Shown here: positions 33,823 to 41,417 of the stretch, one piece after another
Layout: every line of letters begins with the position of its first letter
Numbering within the stretch: the first letter of the stretch is position 1
Source: CAYRVF01 sp964427535
Lineage (GTDB): Bacteria; Chloroflexota; Ktedonobacteria; Ktedonobacterales; JADMIN01
Reading direction: 5' to 3'
Assembly: GCA_964427535.1 (NCBI GenBank)
Contig: CAYRVF010000030.1
Coordinates: forward strand, 1-42,762
Length of the DNA: 42,762 bases
Position numbers and translations under genes: made by a program
The notes under the pieces: generated by a model
Databases searched by the model: none
What the model was told of the DNA's origin: nothing
What the model saw: the letters and a program-made list of their open reading frames with translations, nothing else

Positions 33823-34752
33823 CTACAGGTGGACCGCGACGAAGCGGTCCCACCCGGCGTAGTCGGCATGGACACGAAGGCGTGCCGACGGGAACGTGGC
33901 GGTGATGAGCTGCGTTATGGCCGCGCGCTGGTCATAACCGAACTCAAGATAGAACGAAGCGTGCGGGCGTAGGTAGCGTGGGAGGTCCGCGAAGAGGCGG
34001 CGGAAGTGGCCGAGGCCATCGTCGTCGCCATAGAGCGCGAGAGAAGGCTCGTACCCGCGCACATCGACGGGAAGCTCCGGTTCGTCGTGCGGCGCGACGT
34101 AGGGCAGGTTCGCGAGCAGCACATCCACCGGCTCGGGGAGCGGCGCGAGCAGGTCGCCGCGCAGAAAGCGGATGCGGCCGGCGACGCCGAGACTGGCGGC
34201 GTTCTCCTCCGCAAGAGAAAGCGCGTCGTCGGAGATGTCGGTCGCGTAGATCAGCGGCAGGCGCGGCTCCAGCGCGGCGACGGCGACCGCGATCGCGCCC
34301 GTGCCGGTGCCAATGTCGGCGACGACCGGCGGCGTGGACGGCGAAACGGCGAGGCGTGCGCGGATGTCCTCCAGCGCGGCTTCGACGAGCAGCTCGGTTT
34401 CGGGACGGGGGATGAGCGCGCGAGCATCCGTCCGAAACGGCAACCCGAGGAACTCGCGTGTGCCGGTCAGATAGGCGACTGGCTCGCCCCGGGCGCGCCG
34501 TGCGATCAGTGTCGCGTAGCGCCCGGCCTGGTCAGCATCGAGTGGGCGCTCGGGAAAGGCGAGCAGTGACGCGCGCCGGTGACCCGTTACGTGTTCCAGC
34601 AGCACCTGGGCGTCAAGCTCGGGAGAGGTGCTGGTGCCCGACTGCCGCAGCGAGTCGCGCGCGGCGGCGAGCGCGTCGCCGTCGGTGCGCTCGCCACGGA
34701 TCGCGGACCCGAACTCCTCTGAATTGCCTGGCGTGCTCACGTGCTGGCTCAT
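33823..34752 (-). CDS. prmC: Release factor glutamine methyltransferase
   Basis: S-adenosylmethionine-dependent enzyme that methylates the glutamine of the GGQ motif in release factors RF1 and RF2. The 309-residue product has the N-terminal helical domain (SPELDAQVLLEHVTG), GEPVAYLTGTREF, IPRPETELLVE, the SAM motif DIGTGTG (146-152) and the substrate-binding motif NLPY (215-218), a variant of the usual NPPY. The start ATG at 34752 is preceded only by a weak GGGCGG; a TTG at 34767 is the alternative. It begins 24 bases after the DUF4012 gene ends, so both are probably in one transcript. Confidence 0.93.
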   Translation of the reverse strand: MSQHVSTPGNSEEFGSAIRGERTDGDALAAARDSLRQSGTSTSPELDAQVLLEHVTGHRRASLLAFPERPLDADQAGRYATLIARRARGEPVAYLTGTREFLGLPFRTDARALIPRPETELLVEAALEDIRARLAVSPSTPPVVADIGTGTGAIAVAVAALEPRLPLIYATDISDDALSLAEENAASLGVAGRIRFLRGDLLAPLPEPVDVLLANLPYVAPHDEPELPVDVRGYEPSLALYGDDDGLGHFRRLFADLPRYLRPHASFYLEFGYDQRAAITQLITATFPSARLRVHADYAGWDRFVAVHL

Positions 34753-34776
34753 GGGTGTACCGCCCAACGGCGTGCG

Positions 34777-37700
34777 TTAGAAGTTGTACGCAGGAGTCTG
34801 TGTGTTGTCGATGATCGGCCCGTCGAAGACCTTTGTCGCGCCCTGCAGCAGCCGGTTGTACTGCGGCGATGGGGACAGCTCATTTGAAGACTGTATCACC
34901 CAGCCAGGCGTGTTGTTGTCGGGATTCGGCTGTTGCGCGTGCAGTTGCGCGGTTGAAATGTACACCGTCGCGCTGTCGAGGCTACCCTGTTTGTTGTTGG
35001 GTAGATTTAGAGTCGTACCGGCCTGCTTCTCGATGAGCTCCGAGTAGGTGCCGTGGCCCGACTTGTCGATGGTGAACGCGTGCGGCGTGTACCACGAGAT
35101 GTAGACGTACGCGGTGTGCGACTGCGGATTGCTGCGGCAGACCGGTGTGTCAGACTCTGTCGAGTACGCACCCGGCGAGGAGGCATAGCCACACGGCACG
35201 AGCAGCGCGCCCATCACCATCGTGCGTCCGGCAACGTCGCTGAGCGTATTGGGACCATGGAGCGCATGCCCTGGCGTACAATCCGTTTCAGGTGTGGCGT
35301 AGCTCCCAGGACAGCCTGGAATGGTGAAGGTATCCGTCGGATAGCCGGAGTAGCCGAGTATGGTCGCGTCGCCTGGCAGATATGTCCGCTGCACTTCACT
35401 ATAGGCGTCGAAAAAGCTGCCGGGATTGAAGATGTCGCCGGTCTTGTTGTACGTCACGGCGATCTGAAGCTGGTGGATCGCGCCACCATTGGGCAGCAGC
35501 GTCACGAGGTCCGTCTGGTGCTCGGTGACGAACTGGTTGGCCTTATTGCCGCCGTCGTTGGCGTCCACCACGAAGAAGCCGTCCCCGTTGCCCGAGGACA
35601 CCTCGGAGGCGAGCCCCAATTGCCGCAAGATCAGCTCCGCGCGCGGGTCGGCGAAGTAGACCTGCAGGTCTTTGGTCTTCAGCGCCTGGACGGCGACGCT
35701 GAAGATGCCCTTGAGCTGCGACTTCGGCAGGTGCTTGATCTCGGCAAGCAGGGCCGAGGAGAGGTCGTGCGTGAACTGCTTGCGGTTCGCCGAGTCTGTC
35801 TCTTTAGGGCCAAGCTGATACTCGTGAATCGTGCGTTCGAGATTGTCTGGCGTGACGGTCACGTTATACGTCGGCATTCTGAGGCTGCCGCCGGTCGCCT
35901 GAATCAGGTCGGCGATCAGCACCGGCGTGAAAGAGACGACACCCTGGATGGGCGCGCCGTTTGGAAGCGTGCCCTTGGTGTCCTGCGCGATCTGCATGGC
36001 AGTGGCCGCGTTCGTCGGGAAGTTGGCCGAGAGGTTTGCGTCGCGCACGCCCCAGCCAAGCGTTGTCGAGGCGCAGCGCACCGGCCACCACCAGTAGTAG
36101 TTGGGCGGCTGCGGTCCGACATAGCTCAACCCTGCTCCAGCGCAGGCATTGCTCGGGAACTGACTGTAATATTGCGTGTCGAGCTTGTAGATGTCTTGCA
36201 GGGCGAGCGGATGCTGCGCCGACTGCTTGCCGCCATCCACTTCGAGAATGCCGTAGTTGCCGGTGAACCCGCCGCCGGGCCGGAGCTCTGTGCGGTCCAT
36301 CGCGAGCACGAGGTAGTTGGCGGGCTGGCCGATGCCCAGCAGGTTTGGCGCGACGTCGAGCAGCGTCTTGATCTCGCCGAAGAGCTTGGGCACGGCGGGA
36401 AGCTGGGCGAGCATCGAGCCGATGCGCGTCCCCGGCCGGAGCTGCGAGGGTAGGGCGTTGGGATCGATGTTCTGCTCGATGGCGACGGCGTTGGAAATGT
36501 GCGTCTCGGCGTCGGAGAGCAGGTTGCGGGCCTGCTGCATATCCGCTGGCGTGATGCCGGGTGAGCCGTCGGCCGCGAGCGCGCCGCCCTCAAACGGCGT
36601 GAGCAGCGTGCGGGCAACGCCGAGACCCTCATCACCGGCGGTCGTCAGCTCGTAACCCATGTGGATGAGGAACTGGTAATTGCGGATTGTCGGGCTGACG
36701 GCGCCGAATGGCGCACCGAGCACGTTCATCGCGCCGTTGATCTCATAGAGGTCGCGTTGAATAGCGTCCACCTGGGTCTGCGCGTCGTTGAGCGAGTTGG
36801 TGTTGAGGAGCGCTGATGAGCCTCCGGCCATCAGAGACTGCAACTTCGAGACCCGCGACGCGGCATCGGCGGTGTCGTATCCGAGGCGCAGCAGCGGGAC
36901 GAGCGGCGCGCAGGCGGTCAGCACGAATCCTAGCAAGAAGAACGCGAGCAACGCGGCAGCCGCGGGTCGCTGATGCAGCAGCAGACGCACGCGTGCGATG
37001 CGCCCGATGGATGGGCCGACCGCGCCGAGTCGCGCGAGGGTGCCAAGCGACCGGGCCAGGGCATCCTCCTCGCCCGAGGCGTACGCCTGCCCGCGGCCCG
37101 GCGACCAGAACCCCTCATCCTGATAGTCGTCTTCACCGGAGGCTCGTGCGTACTCCATACTGGCCTGCGCGTTGGTCGCCCAGCCAGTGTCCCAGGTGCC
37201 GGTTTCCCAGCCCGCGTTCCACTCTGCCTCGTCGTCGGCATAGCGGCGGCGGGCGCTTCCACGCGGCTGTGCTGGTGCGCGACGTGAGTCATCGTAGCGC
37301 CGGTCGAAGGGGTCGTCGGGGTTAGGAGGGAGGTCGAACGGGACCTGCTCTTCGCGGTCCCAGGCTTCGAGCTCCGAGTCGTCGAAGTCGCTGGCCTTCC
37401 ACTCGCCCGCGCGGGGTGTACGGTGGCCTATGGTCGCGTCGCGCAGATTCTGGCCGAACCGCTTCATGCGGCTGGTGAATGAGGCAGGCGATGCGCTTCC
37501 AGCGCGGGCCGAGTTGCGTGCCTGGGACGGGCCACGCGTGCCCGCGCCAGATGTTCTGCCGTTTCGCTGCTGTGGACCGCGATTCGCCTGACCGGCTGGC
37601 TGTGCCGTGGCGTAGCGGTTGAGAAGCCCTCCAGCGTTCGCGGCGGCGCGATCGTCACGCGGGGAAGAGGTTCCGCGAGGCCGCCCATTCTGACTTCCCC

Positions 37701-37788
37701 GCTGCTCATAACGCGGCGCGCGCGGATTCTCACGCACAGGTCCACGCGAGCGATTGGGCCGGTGAGGTCGGTCGAAGCCGTCGTCCAT
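34777..37788 (-). CDS. Large DUF4012 membrane protein
   Basis: A 1003-residue protein. The N-terminal 270 residues are hydrophilic and mostly disordered, rich in Arg, Pro, Gly, Asp and Trp. One transmembrane helix follows at about 276-297 (AAAALLAFFLLGFVLTACAP). The long C-terminal part is expected outside the membrane and contains the DUF4012 core: LVLAMDRTELRPGGGFTGNY, a pattern known from large exported proteins of unknown function in Actinobacteria and Chloroflexota, and SFTPVLIADLIQATGGSL. The start at 37788 (MDDGFDRP) has GAGGAG 12 bases upstream; a GTG at 37863 would add 25 residues without a ribosome site. prmC follows after 24 bases. A role at the cell surface, perhaps with wall polymers, is speculation. 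Confidence 0.82.
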   Translation of the reverse strand: MDDGFDRPHRPNRSRGPVRENPRAPRYEQRGSQNGRPRGTSSPRDDRAAANAGGLLNRYATAQPAGQANRGPQQRNGRTSGAGTRGPSQARNSARAGSASPASFTSRMKRFGQNLRDATIGHRTPRAGEWKASDFDDSELEAWDREEQVPFDLPPNPDDPFDRRYDDSRRAPAQPRGSARRRYADDEAEWNAGWETGTWDTGWATNAQASMEYARASGEDDYQDEGFWSPGRGQAYASGEEDALARSLGTLARLGAVGPSIGRIARVRLLLHQRPAAAALLAFFLLGFVLTACAPLVPLLRLGYDTADAASRVSKLQSLMAGGSSALLNTNSLNDAQTQVDAIQRDLYEINGAMNVLGAPFGAVSPTIRNYQFLIHMGYELTTAGDEGLGVARTLLTPFEGGALAADGSPGITPADMQQARNLLSDAETHISNAVAIEQNIDPNALPSQLRPGTRIGSMLAQLPAVPKLFGEIKTLLDVAPNLLGIGQPANYLVLAMDRTELRPGGGFTGNYGILEVDGGKQSAQHPLALQDIYKLDTQYYSQFPSNACAGAGLSYVGPQPPNYYWWWPVRCASTTLGWGVRDANLSANFPTNAATAMQIAQDTKGTLPNGAPIQGVVSFTPVLIADLIQATGGSLRMPTYNVTVTPDNLERTIHEYQLGPKETDSANRKQFTHDLSSALLAEIKHLPKSQLKGIFSVAVQALKTKDLQVYFADPRAELILRQLGLASEVSSGNGDGFFVVDANDGGNKANQFVTEHQTDLVTLLPNGGAIHQLQIAVTYNKTGDIFNPGSFFDAYSEVQRTYLPGDATILGYSGYPTDTFTIPGCPGSYATPETDCTPGHALHGPNTLSDVAGRTMVMGALLVPCGYASSPGAYSTESDTPVCRSNPQSHTAYVYISWYTPHAFTIDKSGHGTYSELIEKQAGTTLNLPNNKQGSLDSATVYISTAQLHAQQPNPDNNTPGWVIQSSNELSPSPQYNRLLQGATKVFDGPIIDNTQTPAYNF

Positions 37789-38330
37789 GTTCGTGCAGCA
37801 CTCCTCACCGGCGAACCCGCGAGCGCCCGATAGACCCGCGTCCGCTCGATCTTTCCGATTCACTCAAACGATGGATCCGGTACCCGGCGCACTCAATGTG
37901 CCAGGGTGCCTCACGCCAGCGTGGCTCTCTCCGACGACCTCCACGCGAGACGCCACCACGCCCGAGCGAAGGTACCACGGCAAAAGAAAGCCAGTCAAGC
38001 GCGTAGGACCGCGATTCGCCTCCGTCCGCTACGGTGCGGCCCAGCACGGGCTGCCCTGAGACGTGCTGGAAGCAGGCGGCGCCAGGCGGCGGAATCACAA
38101 TTGTACTATCGATACGCCGTCCAACGTGAGAGCGCTCCATATATAGGACGTATTGGGCGTGCCATATCGGTCACTGGCCGTCCCTTGTGTGAAAAACCTC
38201 ACACTCTCTCCCCAGAACCTTACAGTCTACCCCTTCCTACAGAGGGAAGGGGCCGGTGGGCGATGCTTGTAAGAACGTGGGAGGTCGTGTTCCGACTGGG
38301 CCCTAGGTGAGCGAGAAAAGGCATGCTGCA
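37789..38330. other. Intergenic region between DUF4012 and DUF6391-like genes
   Basis: About 540 bases upstream of the DUF4012 gene and downstream of the DUF6391-like gene, both on the minus strand. It holds a TATATA-rich spot near 38139-38146 that could be a minus-strand -10 without a clear -35, and an 8-bp stem-loop at 38230-38252. No gene is supported. Confidence 0.5.
38230..38252. terminator. Stem-loop downstream of the DUF6391-like gene
   Basis: CCCCTTCC and GGAAGGGG form a perfect 8-bp stem with a 7-base loop, about 80 bases after the stop of the minus-strand gene at 38331. No T-run follows, so it is a terminator candidate only. Confidence 0.4.
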
Positions 38331-38873
38331 CTACGATGCGCGGGGCAGCAGGCGCAGGCGCGCGGCGTGGTTTTCCGTGCGGACGAAATGCGCCGGATTG
38401 TTGAGGACGCGCATGCGGCGCACACCGGTGACGCGCATCTCGGGGCTGGGGGTGTGGGTGGTAACGTACCGCTGCACAAGCAGCCCAACCGGACGCGCGA
38501 CGACGAGCGCCGCCGTCGAGGCGAGGATGACGTTGTTGAACGAGTTATAGGGCTTGCGCAAGCGCGCGACACTCATCGCGGAGAGTCCGGTGAGCATGCC
38601 CGCAACGGCGAGGTTGGTGCCACAGCGCTCGTGAATCGCCATATCCGGCTCGCCTCCCCGCAGCCGCGCGAGCGCCTGCTCGGCCGCCGGACGCACGGCC
38701 TCGGTCGGAATGTCGCCGAAGACGAAGAAGCCGGTGGCAAATGAGATGCCCGAGAGTCGCGCCTCCGGGAAACGCTTTGACAGCAGCACGATGGTTGCAT
38801 GCTCAAGCGCGTGGTTCTCGCGGACTGCCGCGCCTAGGAACACCTGCTGCGCAACCTGCTCTAGTGGGTTCAT
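38331..38873 (-). CDS. DUF6391-like small membrane-associated protein
   Basis: A 180-residue protein with RENHALEHATIVLL at about 18-31, a His-rich helix motif typical of a family (DUF6391) of unknown function seen in Cyanobacteria and Chloroflexota. A Gly-rich region (GISFATGFFVFGDI) and two moderately hydrophobic segments (88-105 and 115-135) suggest membrane contact. The ATG at 38873 has GAGGAG at 9-base spacing. It is transcribed alone, divergent from the HD-GYP gene. Family assignment rests on my recall of the motif, so I hold it loosely. Confidence 0.65.
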   Translation of the reverse strand: MNPLEQVAQQVFLGAAVRENHALEHATIVLLSKRFPEARLSGISFATGFFVFGDIPTEAVRPAAEQALARLRGGEPDMAIHERCGTNLAVAGMLTGLSAMSVARLRKPYNSFNNVILASTAALVVARPVGLLVQRYVTTHTPSPEMRVTGVRRMRVLNNPAHFVRTENHAARLRLLPRAS

Positions 38874-39453
38874 ACGGACATTCTCCTCTATGGGCCGACG
38901 AGATCGGTGGTAGGCCGCGTCTGCATGGGCCCGTAACGACATGTCGAGGCATCCAGACAGGCACGTGTCGTCTTATTATCGCACGGCGGCACAGTGCGCG
39001 TGCCGCGACGCTCTCTTTGGCAGAGTACGACGGCGGCAGCGTTCGCGTTGCGTTGGCCTGCAGCGCGGTGCGGGCTATCCATGAGGCGGCATCTACGATG
39101 CGTCACGCGATGCTGGAGCCCGGGACGCGAAGTTCCTGGCGGCGGGATGTCAGGCAGTACGGAACGATGTACAATGAGGTTTCAGGGAGGGGCACTCCGG
39201 AGAGTCGCGGCGTACGCCACGCGGTAGCGTGGTGCGTTACCAGGCGGGTGACACGCCGTTATATCGGGCAGAACACGCATCTGCTCGGTGTGCTCCCTCC
39301 CGGTGGCACTGGGCCGCGATGGCCGCTACATGGCAGGAGCCAACGTGGAGCCCGTCGATCTGCGGCCCGTGACGTGCGATGACCTGCACGGCCCTGCCCG
39401 ACACATCTCTACTCGTCGACTAGCGTTCTCCAAACGATGGGACAGACACTCCC
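38874..39453. other. Divergent intergenic region, DUF6391-like and HD-GYP genes
   Basis: A 580-base gap. A GATAAT hexamer on the minus strand near 38975-38980 could be the -10 for the DUF6391-like gene but lacks a -35. A plus-strand promoter is visible at 39147-39175. The 270 bases after it have no supported gene and no riboswitch I recognise. Confidence 0.5.
39147..39175 (+). promoter_or_regulatory. Promoter upstream of the HD-GYP gene
   Basis: -35 ATGTCA (39147-39152) and -10 TACAAT (39170-39175) with a 17-base spacer. If used, the HD-GYP transcript has an unusually long leader of about 270 bases. Confidence 0.5.
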
Positions 39454-40134
39454 GTGCGAGAGGTTCTGCCAGGCACGCGCCGGTATACGCAGCACACGAT
39501 TTACGAGCTTGCGGAAAGCATTCGCGAGCGGGACGTCATTACCTACACCCACTGCCGCCGGGTTGCCATCTATGCGAATAGGCTCGCCCGCGCGCTGGGC
39601 CTGAGCCGCCGGGCCGCGCGAGATGTGGCGCTTGCCGGCTTGGTACACGACCTGGGCAAGACGTGGATACAGAACGATATTCTGATGAAGGATGCTCCGC
39701 TGTCGGTAGACGAGCGCGAGAAAATGAAACGCCATCCGGGTATCGCCGCGCGCATCCTGCAGGCGTACGACGTGCCTGATGCGCTCGTCGACGCTGTGCT
39801 GCATCATCACGAAGCGTACGATGGTCGTGGCTATCCCGATGGGCTTGCTGGCGACGCGATCCCCAATGAGGCGCGCATCCTCACCATCGCCGACGTGTTC
39901 GACGTCATCACGTCCGCCAGGCCCTACAAGGAGCCGGTATCTGCCGCGACCGCCCGCGAACGCATGCTCGCCGATTCGGGAACGTTCTTTGACCCAGGCT
40001 ATACAGCGGCATTCGTCGCGCTGCTCGACGCGCGGGAAGATTTCCTGCTGCCCCACATGCCCGTGGTACCCGAGTTCGACCACGCGGCCGAGTGGGTTCG
40101 CCACGACGCGTACGAGCGCGACCCATCGCGCTAA
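39454..40134 (+). CDS. HD-GYP domain phosphohydrolase
   Basis: Probable cyclic-di-GMP phosphodiesterase or related metal-dependent phosphohydrolase. The 226-residue protein is almost entirely one HD-GYP domain: HDLGK (65-69), His94 in RHPGIAA, HHHEAYDGRGYP (117-128) with the GYP signature, and IADVFDVITSARPYK. All metal-ligand positions that I can identify are present. There is no receiver, PAS or membrane segment, so it is a stand-alone cytosolic form. The start is GTG at 39454; an in-frame stop just upstream and no earlier ATG leave no better choice, though the ribosome site is weak. moxR follows after 109 bases. Confidence 0.9.
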   Translation: MREVLPGTRRYTQHTIYELAESIRERDVITYTHCRRVAIYANRLARALGLSRRAARDVALAGLVHDLGKTWIQNDILMKDAPLSVDEREKMKRHPGIAARILQAYDVPDALVDAVLHHHEAYDGRGYPDGLAGDAIPNEARILTIADVFDVITSARPYKEPVSAATARERMLADSGTFFDPGYTAAFVALLDAREDFLLPHMPVVPEFDHAAEWVRHDAYERDPSR

Positions 40135-40243
40135 GCGGCAGTCTAAGCAACGAGCCTGTAAATCAAGACGGAGATGATCGTCTGTGCCTTCAGGGTGCGA
40201 GTCGATTGCGCGGGCATGTCACCTGTGACGGGAGGGTGCAACC

Positions 40244-41227
40244 GTGGTCGCGGGACCGGAAAGTTCGGCGTCATCACCATCATCTGTAGGCCGGGTACGC
40301 GAGGTAGCCGCGCTGCTCCGCGAGAACGTGGGTCGCGTCATCGTCGGCAAGGACGACGTGCTGGAGTTGCTGTTCGTCACGCTGCTCAGCGAGGGCCACG
40401 CGCTAATCGAGGACGTGCCGGGAATGGGCAAGACCGTGCTCGCGCGCACGCTGGCCCGCTCGCTCGACGTCTCGTTCGCGCGAATCCAGGGTACGGCGGA
40501 TTTGCTCCCGAGCGACGTCACTGGCGTCAGCTTTTACAACCAGAAACTGGGCGAGTTCGAGTTCCGGCGCGGTCCGATCTTCGCGAGTGTCGTGTTGGTG
40601 GACGAGATCAACCGCGCGACGCCACGCACGCAATCAGCGCTACTCGAAGCCATGCAAGAGCGGCAGGTGACTGTGGAAGGGACGACACTGACGCTGCCGC
40701 ACCCGTTCCTGCTGCTGGCTACGCAGAATCCCGTCGAGTTGGAAGGCACATTTCCGTTGCCCGAGGCGCAGCTCGACCGGTTCTTGATGCGCCTGCGCAT
40801 CGCGTATCCCTCGGCGGACGAAGAGCGCGCGATGCTCTTCCGCTTCAAGGAGACGCACCCGCTAGACACGCTGGCGCCAGTGCTGACCGGCGACCAGTTG
40901 CTCGCGCTTCTGCCCGTCGTGCGCGCGGTGCGGGTCTCGGAGCCGGTGGCGAATTACTTGCTCGACATCATCCGCGTGACGCGCACGCATGGGGCGGTGG
41001 AGCTTGGCGCCAGTCCGCGCGCGGCGCTAGGCTTGTTCCGGGCGGCGCAGGCGCTAGCGGCAGTTCGCGGGCGCGAGTTCGTGCTGCCCGACGACGTGAA
41101 ACGGCTGGCGAAGCCCGTGCTCGCGCACCGGCTGGTGGTGGCAGCACAGACGCGCCTGCGCGGCCAGGGCGCGCTGGAGGTGCTAGACGACGTGCTGAGT
41201 CGTGTGCCGGTGCCGGTCGAGCGGTAG
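40244..41227 (+). CDS. MoxR-family AAA+ ATPase
   Basis: AAA+ ATPase of the MoxR type, thought to act as a chaperone in maturation of metal enzymes or complexes. The 327-residue product has GKDDVLELLFVTLLSEGHAL, Walker A EDVPGMGKT (56-64), the MoxR stretch RIQGTADLLPSDVTG, Walker B VVLVDEINR, sensor 1 LLATQNPVE, LPEAQLDRFLM and the C-terminal lid with GASPRAALGL. The GTG at 40244 follows GGGAGGG at 8-base spacing. MoxR genes are usually followed by DUF58 and von Willebrand A-domain genes; here uvrC comes next on the opposite strand, so the partners are absent. Confidence 0.93.
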   Translation: MVAGPESSASSPSSVGRVREVAALLRENVGRVIVGKDDVLELLFVTLLSEGHALIEDVPGMGKTVLARTLARSLDVSFARIQGTADLLPSDVTGVSFYNQKLGEFEFRRGPIFASVVLVDEINRATPRTQSALLEAMQERQVTVEGTTLTLPHPFLLLATQNPVELEGTFPLPEAQLDRFLMRLRIAYPSADEERAMLFRFKETHPLDTLAPVLTGDQLLALLPVVRAVRVSEPVANYLLDIIRVTRTHGAVELGASPRAALGLFRAAQALAAVRGREFVLPDDVKRLAKPVLAHRLVVAAQTRLRGQGALEVLDDVLSRVPVPVER

Positions 41228-41326
41228 CGGCTAGCCGTGGATGCTGTCAGTGGGACAGGCGGGCGATGTCAGCGGATACCACTTGCCCTGTTCTCGTGAT
41301 CGCGGATGCTGCGCCAGGGCGGGGGC

Positions 41327-41347
41327 GGGCGAGGCATGCCTCGACCC
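41327..41347. terminator. Stem-loop between convergent moxR and uvrC
   Basis: A perfect 14-base palindrome CGAGGCATGCCTCG at 41330-41343, extended by GGG and CCC with one bulged A, gives an 8-bp stem with a CATG loop. Its position between convergent genes suits a bidirectional terminator, but no T-run follows on either strand. Confidence 0.45.
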
Positions 41348-41417
41348 TACAAAACTAAACGATGGGCACTCGATAGACGCGTGATGGCGGCACCGTGGCC
41401 TGGAGCAGCCGTCTATC

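Noticed and set aside
35053..36453. 466-residue plus-strand frame opposite the DUF4012 gene
   Set aside because: Antisense shadow; the DUF4012 reading has a membrane helix and family motifs, this one has none.
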